Positions 10,129 to 21,539 of a stretch of DNA of 64,000 bases are shown piece after piece. The stretch comes from Rutidosis leptorrhynchoides (taxonomy: Eukaryota > Streptophyta > Magnoliopsida > Asterales > Asteraceae). How positions within the stretch are numbered: the stretch's first letter is position 1; each line of letters opens with the position of its first letter. The stretch is from assembly GCF_046630445.1 (NCBI RefSeq), contig NC_092341.1, forward strand, positions 292,644,001-292,708,000, in the 5' to 3' direction. The notes under the pieces were generated by a model. That model was not told the DNA's origin, made no database searches, and saw nothing but the letters and a program-made list of their open reading frames with translations. The translations under genes were made by a program, and so were the position numbers.

Positions 10129-12081
10129 GTGGTGATGATTTTTAAAGTGGATTTCGAAAAGGCGTTCGATTGTTTAAATTGGGAATTCTTAATGGAGATT
10201 ATGGGAATAATGGGTTTCGGCTCAAAATGGAAAAAGTGGATTCTTTCTTGTTTCAAATCGGCCTCGCTCTCGGTCCTTGTTAACGGGTCACCTACCAACG
10301 AATTTAGATTAGAGTGTGGTGTAAGGCAGGGGGACCCGCTTTCCCCCTTCCTTTTTATTTTGGCGGCGGAGGGTCTAAATGTTTTGACCAAAACCGCCGT
10401 GTTGAATAATTTGTTCACGGGTGTTGAGATTGGAGCTGAAAAGATCCCCATTTCACATCTCCAATATGCGGACGACACAATTTTCTTTGGTGCGTGGTGC
10501 GAGAATAATATCCAAAACCTTATGAAACTTCTCAAGTGTTTCGAGTTAACCTCCGGGTTGAAAGTAAACTTTCATAAGAGTAACTTACTCGGAGTCGGTG
10601 TTGACAAGTCTGAGGTGGAGAGTGTTGCAAAAAAATGTGGTTGTAATGTTGGTTCACTCCCGTTTATCTACCTTGGTCTCCCGGTGGGTGGTAATATGAA
10701 AAAGGCGGAAAGTTGGAAACCGGTTATTAATAAATTTGAGAAAAGACTTTCGGATTGGAGGGCTAGATCGGTGTCATTTGGTGGACGTTTGACCCTTGTT
10801 AAATCGGTGTTAAATAGTCTCCCGTTGTACTACTTCTCGCTCTTTCGTGCCCCGCCATGTGTGTTAAAAAAACTCGAGTGTGTAAGACGTTCTTTCTTTT
10901 GGGGCGGGTCGGGAAATAAATGCAAACTATCTTGGGTCAAATGGGATGAAACACTTTTACCTTATCGTTTGGGCGGGCTTAATCTTGGGTCACTTAAAAG
11001 CAAGAACATGGCGTTGATCGGCAAGTGGTGGTGGAGGTTTAATACCGAATCTACTTCCTTGTGGGTCAAGGTCATTTCTAGCATTTACGGCCACGGGGGT
11101 GGCCTCGGTCCTACTAATGTTTCTTGTGGTAATTCTTATAGTTCAACATGGAAAGAAATCATCAAAACAGGAAGCGATATTGAAGATTTAGGACTGAGCT
11201 TTAAAAACTCCTTTGTAAAAAAAATAGGAGATGGTGCGGCAACTTCGTTTTGGAATGACTTGTGGATCGGCGACACGGTGCTGAAAAATAAGTTCAAAAG
11301 ACTAGCAAGGCTTGAGGAGAACCTACAAGTGACAGTTAAAGATCGGGTGAAACAAAACGGCTCCAAGTGCATTGGTAATTGGTCATGGACGAGGCAACCC
11401 ACTGGTAGAGCTAATGGAGAGTTAACTGAATTAGCCAGACTGGTGGAATCAGCTTCTATTCAGCCCCACAAAGACGATGGGTGGATTTGGTCATTAAGCA
11501 GCAATGGGTACTTCACGACAGGTTGTTTATCGGATCTCATTAACTTGAAAATATTACATGCGGGTCAGAATAATAGAGAGACTTTGAGGAACAATCTTGT
11601 CCCGAAAAAAATTGAAGTGTTTTCATGGAGAGCAAGGAAAAAGCGTATCCCGGTTTTGGTCGAGTTGGACAAGAGAGGGATTGATCTAAACTCAGTTCGT
11701 TGTCCGCTTTGTGACGACGATATTGAATCGGTCAATCACTCCCTCATCCTATGCAAGCAAGTGAGTGGAATTTGGCGTAAAGTCTTTGAATGGTGGGGAC
11801 TCAACGGGCTCCCGTCGGTGCAAATTGAGGAGTTACTGAGTAATACGAATCCAGGAAGCTCAGATATCGGCAAAAGCATTTGGCAAGCGGTTACATGGTC
11901 GTGTTGTTATTTGATTTGGAAAAACCGGAACCAAAAGGTGTTTTCAAATAAGTGTTGGAATATCCCGGTTGCCCTAAACGAGATTCAAGTAAAAAGTTTT
12001 GAGTGGATTGCGAAAAGATGTAAGAAAAAATCAATCGACTGGCATACTTGGCTACATAATCCGCATACTTTTCTTTCTTAA
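10129..12081 (+). CDS. LINE-1 reverse transcriptase with zf-RVT tail, intact partial ORF
   Basis: 650 residues with no internal stop; the upstream codon 10126-10128 is TGA, and the nominal first codon is GTG, so no real start is implied. In order: reverse transcriptase palm with GVRQGDPLSPFLF near residue 65, the catalytic YADD at residues 113-116 (10465-10476), the thumb and connection region with GGRLTLVKSVLNSLPLYYFS, and a C-terminal zf-RVT domain with CPLCDDDIESVNHSLILC. It ends TAA at 12079-12081. Missing fingers and the missing endonuclease make it nonfunctional for retrotransposition. The open frame suggests a relatively young insertion. Confidence 0.88.
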   Translation: MVMIFKVDFEKAFDCLNWEFLMEIMGIMGFGSKWKKWILSCFKSASLSVLVNGSPTNEFRLECGVRQGDPLSPFLFILAAEGLNVLTKTAVLNNLFTGVEIGAEKIPISHLQYADDTIFFGAWCENNIQNLMKLLKCFELTSGLKVNFHKSNLLGVGVDKSEVESVAKKCGCNVGSLPFIYLGLPVGGNMKKAESWKPVINKFEKRLSDWRARSVSFGGRLTLVKSVLNSLPLYYFSLFRAPPCVLKKLECVRRSFFWGGSGNKCKLSWVKWDETLLPYRLGGLNLGSLKSKNMALIGKWWWRFNTESTSLWVKVISSIYGHGGGLGPTNVSCGNSYSSTWKEIIKTGSDIEDLGLSFKNSFVKKIGDGAATSFWNDLWIGDTVLKNKFKRLARLEENLQVTVKDRVKQNGSKCIGNWSWTRQPTGRANGELTELARLVESASIQPHKDDGWIWSLSSNGYFTTGCLSDLINLKILHAGQNNRETLRNNLVPKKIEVFSWRARKKRIPVLVELDKRGIDLNSVRCPLCDDDIESVNHSLILCKQVSGIWRKVFEWWGLNGLPSVQIEELLSNTNPGSSDIGKSIWQAVTWSCCYLIWKNRNQKVFSNKCWNIPVALNEIQVKSFEWIAKRCKKKSIDWHTWLHNPHTFLS

Positions 12082-12246
12082 GTTTAGTTGTATCGCGTAT
12101 GTAGATCGAGTTGCTATCTTGGCATCTCTTCGTGTTTCCTTATTTTGTATGTAAGCATGTAGATCGAGCATGTACTGATGCCATTAGGCTACTGTATTCT
12201 TGTGTCGGTGATCAATAAAATCATATTTTGCTTTTCAAAAAAAAAA
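10129..12246 (+). mobile_element. LINE-1: 5'-truncated L1-type retrotransposon
   Basis: The copy starts inside the reverse transcriptase domain, lacks the endonuclease, and ends with AATAAA-like sequence and an A tract at about 12237-12246. The short repeats AATCTTACTATGCTTGAT at 10064-10081 and AATCTTTATGCTTGAT at 12255-12270 may be remnants of a target duplication, although they do not abut the ends exactly. It sits inside the MULE. Confidence 0.85.
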
Positions 12247-12454
12247 GAAGTTCCAATCTTTATGCTTGATATGATTCGTGAGAACAATTTAATTGGTTTT
12301 GGATTTGATTTTTTTGGGTTTGAATATGATGAACTGTGGTGAAGAACAAGCTACTGGAACTGTTTTAATGAACTATGGTCAAGTAACAAGCTACAGGAAC
12401 TGTTTTGGGTTTGATCAACACTTATGGTGATATAGATAGAGTTTGGATTAAAAT

Positions 12455-12642
12455 GACCTTTTTACCCTCACATGCTTTGCATGTGACTGCATTTAACGGC
12501 TGAAGTAGACAGAAAATAGACGGGAGGACGAGGGATGTAGATTTTTGATACTTTCGGGACGAGGAATGCACAAAAAAAAAAAAAAAAAGGACATGGAGTC
12601 AAATTTGATGTAAAGTTCAGGCATGATGAATGAAATTTTGTC
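12455..12642 (-). repeat. Right terminal inverted repeat of the MULE
   Basis: Inverted partner of 8983-9171. The element ends GAAATTTTGTC at 12642, followed by the 9-bp duplication TTAGGAAAA. The A tract at about 12571-12588 corresponds to the T tract of the left arm. Confidence 0.85.
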
Positions 12643-12694
12643 TTAGGAAAACTCTAATGTTAATTGTTAGGAGTAATGTAATATATGTGATATA

Positions 12695-12802
<108 letters not shown>

Positions 12803-12925
12803 TAATGTGACGAAGTAAAACATAAAGTTAGATAGTTTTCTATGGATATGGAATTTGAATGTATAATTAACATATAAATATTTATGTTTACTACTACGTA
12901 TGTCATATATTCCGTAACAAATTTT

Positions 12926-12959
12926 CCTTTTTTTTTTTTTTTTTTTTGAACAGCCAAAC
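12926..12959 (-). mobile_element. 34-bp LINE stub with a 15-bp target duplication
   Basis: A direct repeat TCCGTAACAAATTTT at 12911-12925 and 12960-12974 flanks an insert that on the minus strand reads GTTTGGCTGTTC followed by 20 A and GG. The unique part resembles the 3' ends of the LINEs here (TTGGCTTTTCAAAA in LINE-3). It is best explained as an extremely 5'-truncated target-primed insertion. Confidence 0.65.
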
Positions 12960-13140
12960 TCCGTAACAAATTTTTGTGAAAGCTTCTTTTTTTTTAGAAA
13001 GGCAACAATAATTATATATTAATGAAAAGCTCGAAGTACAATTACATAGTGAAAAACCAAAACACGAGCAACCATCTAGATAGGATGCTAAGTTAGTAAC
13101 CTAAACAACTAGATGGGAATGCAACGAATAACATCATGAA

Positions 13141-14400
13141 TTAAGATTTAAGAAGAATATGTGGACTATGTAACCAAGTATGCCAATCGATTTGTCGCGT
13201 CTTACACCTCTTCCCAATCCAATTGAAGCTCTTTACTTGAATCTCATTTAAGGCCACCGAGGGAGTCCAAAACTTGTTTGAGAACACTTTTTGATTTTGA
13301 TTTTTCCACACTAAATATCCACAAACCCAACAAACCGCTTGCCAAATTTTGATTCCCAAACTAGAAGCCACCATATTGCAACTATCACCGAAGATTTCCC
13401 CGAATGAAAATTGATTAAAGCTATTGAAACCCCACCACGCAAATACTTTAGACCAAATATCTAAAGAATTATTACAAAATAGGAGGGCGTGATCAACCGT
13501 CTCGATATCCCCATCACAAACGGGACATCGAACCGAATGAAGGTCGATGCCACGTTTATCAAGCTCAATCAAGGCGGGTAATCATTTTTTCAAAGCCCTC
13601 CACACGAAGATTTCCACCTTTTTTGGAGTAAAGTTATTCCGGAAAGTCTCGAATCGATTAGTACCCCTAGCGATAATTTTTGAATTAATTAAATCCGAAA
13701 GGATGCAAGTCTTGAAAAAGCCATTACCACTTAGTGTCCAAAATCATGAATCTCGCTCTTCAGAGTTTAGTTTGACATCCACAAATAAATCGCAAAGTGT
13801 CTCAAACTCTCTTTTGACTCGACCCGATGGCATTCTTGACCAATCCTATGAGCCGCAACAAAACGACCCGTTCCATCCCACACGCCCCGAAACAGAAATA
13901 TCAGGTGAAGCGTCTAATCTGTACAACCGATTGAACCGCAAGCATAAAGGAGTTTCCGAGAGCCAAGAATCATGCCAAAACCGAGTATGTTGCCCGTCGC
14001 CAATTTTCCTGCAAAAAGAATTCCGGAACCCAATACCAAGTGAATCGATATGGATCCCGGACTTGATGATACCTGACCAACAGGAGTTAGTGAGCTTAGC
14101 CGAAGCATTATCCCCCAACCCCAAACCGCCCGAAGTCCCGTAGATGCTTTGAATAACCCTAACCCACAAGGAGTTGGTTTCGGTCTTGAACCTCCACCAC
14201 CACTTGCCGATTAGCGCTAAATTAATACTTTTGAGAGCCCCAAGATTTAGCCCCCCCCCCCCCCCCCCCCCCCGAAAGGAAGGAGAACTTCATCCCACTT
14301 AACCCACGAAATTTTTGAAGTGTCACTCGTCCCACCCCAAAAGAAAGTACGCCTCACACACTCAAGCTTTTTAAGCACACATTGCGGGGCACGAAATAGA
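13141..14400 (-). pseudogene. LINE-2 reverse transcriptase C-terminal region, broken
   Basis: Two recognisable pieces are out of phase. 13141-13572 (143 residues) has the zf-RVT motif CPVCDGDIETVDHALLFC and the usual end SFNWIGKRCKTRQIDWHTWL. 13846-14169 has the region before it, including RKIGDGQHTRFWHDSWL. Stops and frameshifts fall between about 13572 and 13846 and around the C tract at 14251. Confidence 0.8.
14251..14273. repeat. 23-base C homopolymer in LINE-2
   Basis: It sits where LINE relatives encode a glycine-glycine pair (GGLNIGSL), so it appears to be expansion of a short G run on the coding strand. A homopolymer of this length is also prone to assembly error. Confidence 0.9.
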
Positions 14401-14411
14401 GAGAAAAAAGA

Positions 14412-15779
14412 TGAAAGGATCCGACCTTATCCATCCGGATGAATACATTACATTTAGTTACATCGCGAGGTAATTGACCTATATATGATACATTTTACAA
14501 ACATTGCATTCGTTTTTTAAAAAGACAAAATTTCATTACATCGAAAGTTGACGGCATGCATACCATTTCATAATATATCCAAACTATAAATGATTTGATA
14601 ATAATCTTGATGAACTTAACGACTCGAATGCAACGTCTTTTGAAATATGTCATGAATGACTCTAAGTAATATCCTTAAAATGAGCAAATGCACAGCGAAA
14701 GATTTCTTTCATACCTGAGAATAAACATGCTTTAAAGTGTCAACCAAAAGGTTGGTGAGTTCATAGGTTTATCATAACAATCATTTCAGTATATTAATAG
14801 ACCACAAGATATCCGTTTATAAATATATGTACACTCGCAAGTGTATAAAAGTATTCTATAAGTTGTAGGCACCCGGTAACAAGCCTTAACGTTCATGTTT
14901 TACCCTCTTAAGTACACTAAATCATGTGTGTTTAAAATAACCTCGAAGTACTAAAGCATCCCATAGTCAGGATGGGGTTTGTCAGGCCCAATAGATCTAT
15001 CTTTAGGATTCCGCCTACCGTACATAGACAAGTAGTTTAATGTTACCAAGCTAAGGGTATATTTCTGGTTTAAACCCACATAGAATTAGTTTTAGTACTT
15101 GTGCCTATTTCGTAAAACATTTATAAATCAGCGCATGTATTCTCAGCCCAAATATATATATATAAAAAGGGAGCAAATGAAACTCACCATACTGTATTTT
15201 GTAGTAAAAATACATATGACATCATTTAATAAGTGTAGGGTTGGCTTCGGATTCACGAACCTATATCATTTGTGTATATATATTAATATATATATAATCG
15301 TAATCGAACAAATTTATATATATTATATCTTAAATTATATATTATACTTATTTAGTTTGTGTATCTATCCAAAATGTTGAATATATATATATATAGCTAT
15401 ATTTATCTCATATTATTATTATTTTGAAAATATCTAACTTGTCATTTATGAATATTTATATACAAATTGTTATACGATTAATATATATTTATAATCTTAA
15501 TAATATCCTTAACTTTTATTTTCAATAAAATCTTAATGTTAATATTATTGATAATACTAAAAATAATAATACTTGAATGATACAGTTTATAATAATCTTA
15601 ATAATACTAACGTTATTAATATGTCTAATACTTATAAATTTAATATGATATTTATTACTAATAACTATAATACTAATTATTTTATTAATCTTAGTATATA
15701 TAATAACAATTGTAATTATTAATAATAGCAATAACAATAACAACATAATAATAATAATAATAATAATAATCATAATAAC

Positions 15780-15842
<63 letters not shown>

Positions 15843-17524
15843 TTTTTTTAAAGAAAGACTACCTTTAAAAGCCTCTAATAAAAAGAATGCACTCGGTGAG
15901 GATCGAACCCGAGACCCCTCGCTAACCCGCAACACATTAAACCATCCATCCAATTCGATTTTTCTATTTTTTTATCCCTTTCTGTTTAATTATAACACAG
16001 GTTGTTTTCTGTTCTTCTCCATAAAAAAATCAACCAGGAATACCATGTCTATGAAACGAATCCCTAATCCATACTTAAGTCTTGAAATTATTTTATAAAT
16101 AATTAGTGTTAGATACTTTTATTAAACAAAAAAAATATATATATAAACAAACACAGCCTGGTACTAGTTCGTGACTCAATAAAGAAAAAAAATTATAAAT
16201 ACTGAAATAGAAAAAGCTGTTCGACGTGAAGGAGAGAAAAAAAAATTCGATTTTGATTTTGAGAACTTTTTAGATCAAACTTACAACACAAAATAGATTG
16301 TAATCCACTCCTTGAATCTATTGGAGTCGTTAATTGCAGTTGATTCGCAACAACAAAGTCGAATTTCTTCATGAACGATTCGGTTGACTTTTTGAGAGTA
16401 AACTTTGACTCTTTAAATTTGAACTCAATAAATGGAATTGAACGTTGAGACTTTACAGAAGGTTTGAGTAGGAGGTTCCTAACACTACTACATTTAAGAA
16501 TTTTGTTAAATCATTCGAATTTGGTTTTTGGGCAAAAAGTTGGATGTACAGGGGACCGTATGAGTTCATTCCTTTTTTTCTGTTCTGATTTCTCAATTGC
16601 TGTTGTGATTATCATTATATATAAAGTGTAAATCGATTATTTGAAACTGTTAACACTAGTACGATTGATTAATTATTTAATGGAATCTTGTAGACAGAAA
16701 TTATCACTCAAGAAGACAAGGGAATAAAAATAAAATAGAAAGCAGATTTCTTATGATTTTCATAGCTGTATTGATTTGAGAAGATGACCTTTAATAGAAT
16801 CAGACAAGAAAAAAAATATCAAACATTGACTAAAAAGATTTCGTACGAATCTGAGATTATATCAGTGTATATTTTTATATATATTTGTAGTTATATATAT
16901 GTATATATCTGTAATTTCTATTTGTATCTTCCTGTATTTGTATATGTATTTATATGTAGATGAATTATTTGCATTTATAAATCTGTATTTATACATCTCT
17001 ATTTATTATAAATCTTAATACTTAATAAATATACCATATTAATAATAATACACTTAATATTATGATTAATAGTAATAAAATTTATAATAATATGATAGTA
17101 TTAATAATATTATTGTTATTAATGATAATGATAATAATAGTTGTAGTAATAATATTATTAATAACAATAATAGTACTAATTATAATAATACTAATATTAA
17201 AAGTATTAACAATATTATTTTAACAACTCTATTTATATTTGTAGTATATATATACGTATTATTTTTCACATAATATATCATATAATAATTCTTATTAAAC
17301 ATTTATCGAATATTTAACATTTATATGTTATATATATATGTTTCAACATAATAATTGCTAATAGAATCATTTATATATATTTATCTTATATGGGTTCATA
17401 ATAATATTATATATTTATATATTCATTTTAATAATAATCTAATTACTCTTGTTCATTATTTTACATTAAATTTCAAATTGATTAAGGTGTATTTTATTGA
17501 TTCAAAATATTATATAATTTCTTA

Positions 17525-17586
<62 letters not shown>

Positions 17587-17732
17587 ACTGTTCGTGAATC
17601 GTCGAGGATGGTCAAATGAATAGATGAATCAGTTCAAAGTTTTTGAGACTAAACCTAACAGGCTTTGCTTATCGTGTCGAAATTATATAAATACTAAGTT
17701 TAAATTTGGTCGGAAATTTCCGGGTCGTCACA
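14412..17732 (-). repeat. 3' LTR of the LARD
   Basis: 3321 bp, near-identical to 21540-24904. It contains an (AAT)n microsatellite at about 15746-15840 and a (TA)n run with CA repeats at about 17527-17586. Differences from its partner are a handful of substitutions plus microsatellite length. The boundary on the minus strand is TGTGACGACCCGG at 17732. Confidence 0.9.
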
Positions 17733-17768
17733 GTACCTACCCGTTAAAGAAATTTCGTCCCGAAATTT
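17733..17768 (-). promoter_or_regulatory. Polypurine-tract region and adjacent hairpin of the LARD
   Basis: On the minus strand AACGGGTAGGTAC (17733-17745) abuts the 3' LTR and is taken as the plus-strand primer region. Four bases away lies the inverted repeat AAATTTCGGGACGAAATTT (17750-17768). Both are repeated at the same spacing in gypsy-1 and gypsy-2. Confidence 0.7.
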
Positions 17769-20700
17769 GAGTGAGGTGGTCATGACTAACAATAAAAATG
17801 TTTTCATGACGAATATGAGCTGATACTTAGAGTTTTATTAATGTTGATTAATACAGATAAAACAATTCGATTATTCGAAGAGTACGAATGAAGCTATCAC
17901 AAAAGAGTGAAATGTGGAAATAATTGTTCGCCTTAACTTTTGACGTAGTTACTGTTAAATTCCGGAATTCAAGAGATTTAAAAGAAAATCTTGGAAATCT
18001 ATAAGATCTGATTATTCGGGATTTATGGAAATTAAGATCCCTATGATTAAATGCAATGATCTGTCCTGATTACTACGTCTGATATTTCCATTATAAATTT
18101 ACCTCTTCCGTTCCATTAGTTTTCACCACTTCTATACTCAATTCCTAAATTCAAAAGATTGTAAAAATGCTTAATCCAGTTCTGATTCTTGTTCTTATCC
18201 TCACTATCGCAACAATCATTCTCCTTTTCCAATTACCACCGGAGGAATCTGTTTTCTTCTACTTCGCCCTTGGGGTTATAATGTTTTAAATTCTCCCGTG
18301 TCTTTATGTTGCGATAAACATTGACATACACTGTTTGTAATTTATGAGTTTTATATCTTCCCTTATGTTTCAGAGCTCTTTGCCTTTTTATTCTCCTCTC
18401 GACTTCTTAGTAAAGCGAGTAACGGTCCTGAATTCGTAAGTATAGAGTTTCGAATGAACTTAATGTTCTAAACAAGAAAGAACGTAATAGCACGATTTGA
18501 TTTATCAAATTACCAGAATTCAAGAGAAAAGATAGAACTATCAAGAAAATATGTTCTTGATATGTTTATAGATTAGATAGAATGTAAGAGTCGTGTAAAA
18601 TGGCACATGATGACGTTATGATCTGTGAGTCATCATGTTCCAATAGAACTTCCAGCACGACTTACTGTAATATAATCACGTTGGCCAAGTGTCATTATAT
18701 TATACTAACTCATGCTCAAATTCTTAACACTTCTCCAGAATTCATTCGTAATTATACTTAGATTTTACAGAAGTTTCCAATATAATGAAATACAGAAAAC
18801 ACAAAGAGGTGGATAATTTCGGACAAGAATATTTATGAAAATATCCTCAGAAATATCGAAGATATTTATGATGATATTTTGAAATTTCTAAGTTCAAAGG
18901 TTGATGAAGAAAAATTATCCGTAAGATTTTAACATGACCTCGGAGCAAGATATTCTCTAAAGATTTCATCAGATCCAGAATTACCTAGATTCTTTGAATA
19001 TAGGGTTTGGTCCTTGTATTTGTCCTTGGTCTCCTTCATGGTTAGCTCAACCCGTTTTTCAGTACCAAATTTTCTATCGAGCGTTCCTAACACTCCTTTT
19101 TTATCATCAAACTTTTGGTCATTTAGGCCATCTACAATTTTATTGTTTCGTCTGCATTTAATGCAGCCATATCTGAATCGTCAGTTATCAATCCGAGGTG
19201 GTTTCAGGAGAATTGTGTTTTTAGATGATTAAACGCTGATGTTAATATGGTGGAATATAAAAGGTTCTCCGGTAACAATAAGAGAGCACGCGTATATATC
19301 AAGGTTACAATAAGGTTGTTTTGAAGGAAAAGTCGAAGTTGTCTTGCTGGAGCTGTGACAAAATTGGCTATCTTGAAAAGGGATTGTAAAGTTATTTTGG
19401 GTAACAATAACGCTAAAGGAATTAGCACAGCTACGTGTTAAACGTTTACTCAGTTTCCGAGAGTTTTTCAGGTACATGACTATATGCATAAATCTTTTCT
19501 TCCGTAGATGAAGTGCGGTTGATTCATCCTCTCGATTGAGGTTTTTCAAGAATCAAGAAAGGTTTGAACGCAGATTGGAATCGTCAAGATACAAATGAGG
19601 TTTAAGATGAAATCAAGTGGCAAACTTGAAGAAATGTTTAGTTTCATATGTTATAATCAATATTTTAATTCATTTTAATTGTCTAATATTATTAGTCCAC
19701 AGTCGATAGTCCACAGTTACAGTCCAATAATTCATATATAGTTTAATATATAATATTCGAATTAATTAATACGTATCGTGACCCGTATACATCTCAGACT
19801 CGATCACAACTCAAACTATATATATTATTGTAGAATCAACCTCAACCCTGTATAGCTAACTCTCGCATTACTGCATATAGAGTGTCTATGGTTATTCCAA
19901 ATAATATATATAGATGCGTCGATATGATATGTCAAAAACTTGTATACATGTCCCGATATTTAAAGTGCGTAAAATAAATAACAGAAATTAAATGACGATA
20001 AATAAAATTGCGAGAATTAAAATTGCGATAAATAAAATGCAATAAATAAATTGCGATAAATAAAAGGTAATACGGAATTAACAGTTAGCTAGGAACAGTT
20101 AGCGTGGATTCTTAACAAATTTTCTCATAGTTAATTTGTTTGTTTATAACAAATTTTATTTTGTCCAATGTTTTCTTCATTATGCCACTTGTTGAATTCT
20201 GGTAAATCAAAATCCTAATATGAAATTGGATGAAAATGGTTATTCTGCGGTGAACGGATACGTATATCGGTGGTTGTAAGTAGGATAGTGAATGACTGTT
20301 GAATCAGATTTGAAGAATGTACAGTGTAACTTAATGTGAAATCTAAATATTTCTCAGGTATTACCTACCCGTTAAAATATTTTCACCATTAACAGTTTGT
20401 ACAAAAGAATTTTTAATTACAATCTTTATGAAAATATACTTACATATATATTTTCTTCAGATGTAATCATAGATTCAATGAGTTAATATAATATTAATCT
20501 CATTTGATTTACCATTAAAACTAGAATACATAATCTCTAAAACATTAGAGATTACATAATCGCCATGTCGAACGAAGATAAATAATGTAGAACGTCATGT
20601 AGATCGAAGATAACCGATGTAGAGCAAGATTATGCTCGAGGTATAGATTGCGATGTTGAGGCATGGATTGTTGATGGTACTGGTGCTGTTACTGATGGTA

Positions 20701-21525
20701 CTGTTGATGTCGGTGATGTTGCTGAAGCTGGTACATTTTGCACCATATTCTCCAAATTGATTACTCGAGCGCGAAATTCGTTGACTTCTTCTATTATTCC
20801 GGAATGATTGTCGGTCGGAACGAGCGGATGAATAAGGTTTAGAATTTTAGATAGAATATAATCATGGCGAGATACTCTGGAAATGAATGTGAGAATGGTG
20901 TTTCGAATAGGTTCGCCGGTAAGTATTTCGGGTTCTTCGCCAAGAGGGCAAGTTGGTTGGTGGAAAAGATATCCTTCTTCGCGTCTCCATTGATTAAGTC
21001 GACTACGAACTCATCAGATGAATTGGGGATGACTGATTGGTTGAGTCATTCTGGTGACGCTGATAGGTGAAACTCCATATTGGAATAGCTGTCAGAATCC
21101 GAGGAATTCGAACTGGTTGAGGGATTCATCTCGTGCGATCAGATGAAGGACTTTTCGATAAGAAATAGATTATAGGATGTAGATTAGTATCCTACAATAC
21201 ATAATTTACATATGCATATATAATACTAAAATCCCATAGGTTACGGACGAATCTACGGAAGCTGTCAGGCAAAGTCTACAGTAGCAGATACGTTAAGATA
21301 TGAATTTTGTCTATACACTATTCATGCAATCCAGGCAGAAAGATATATCTAGATTAAGTATGATAAGTAAGTGATTCCCTAAGAATGATAAGCAGGAAAT
21401 TTTCGATACAAAATGATAAGCAAAACCTTTGACATGCAGACACGGTCGAAGTCCAGACTCACTAATGCATCCTAACGACTTATCTGTTAGACACACTAAT
21501 GCAGACCTGGTTCGCTAAGACCACC
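17769..21525 (-). other. LARD interior, mostly non-coding
   Basis: About 3.8 kb with no conserved retroelement protein. ORFs of 60-106 residues near 19.0-19.5 kb show no motif and overlap on opposite strands. A minisatellite-like stretch at about 19985-20065 repeats units near TTGCGATAAATAAAA four times. The right end (21405-21525) is a leader closely matching that of gypsy-1. Confidence 0.7.
20640..21130 (-). pseudogene. Decayed gag-leader ORF of the LARD
   Basis: On the minus strand a frame opens MNPSTSSNSSDSDSYSNMEF and stops after about 27 codons. Further on a coiled-coil-like stretch (IEEVNEFRARVINLENMVQ) is followed by a proline-threonine-rich tail. The position, just after the primer site and leader, matches the acidic serine-rich ORFs of gypsy-1 and gypsy-2. 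Stops separate the parts. No nucleic-acid-binding knuckle is present. Confidence 0.5.
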
Positions 21526-21537
21526 GCTCTGATATCA
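21526..21537 (-). promoter_or_regulatory. Primer binding site of the LARD (initiator tRNA-Met)
   Basis: On the minus strand TGATATCAGAGC lies two bases inside the 5' LTR. It differs at one base from the TGGTATCAGAGC that complements the 3' end of plant initiator tRNA-Met. Confidence 0.8.
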
Positions 21538-21539
21538 AC

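Larger units (their letters stand above)
8983..12642. mobile_element. Mutator-like element with long TIRs, nonautonomous
   Basis: The two ends are inverted copies starting GACAAAATTTCATTCATC and ending with its complement. They are bounded by a perfect 9-bp direct repeat TTAGGAAAA at 8974-8982 and 12643-12651. A 9-bp duplication with TIRs of nearly 190 bp is the hallmark of Mutator-like elements. No mudrA-type transposase is visible. The interior holds host-like sequence from about 9.2 to 10.1 kb and a LINE fragment inserted later. Without the LINE the element would be about 1.5 kb, the size of a Pack-MULE. Confidence 0.88.
12985..14411 (-). mobile_element. LINE-2, 3' half, interrupted by the LARD element
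   Basis: The minus-strand copy begins with its poly(A) (T tract at 12985-12995) and runs to 14411, where an LTR element is inserted. It continues on the far side at 24905-25165. The flanking 5-bp sequences are AAAGA (14407-14411) and AAATA (24905-24909), a target duplication with one change. Removing the insert and one copy brings the LINE frame back into phase across the junction. Confidence 0.85.

Noticed and set aside
15522..15953. 143-residue isoleucine-rich frame
   Set aside because: Translation of an (AAT)n microsatellite inside the LARD LTR.
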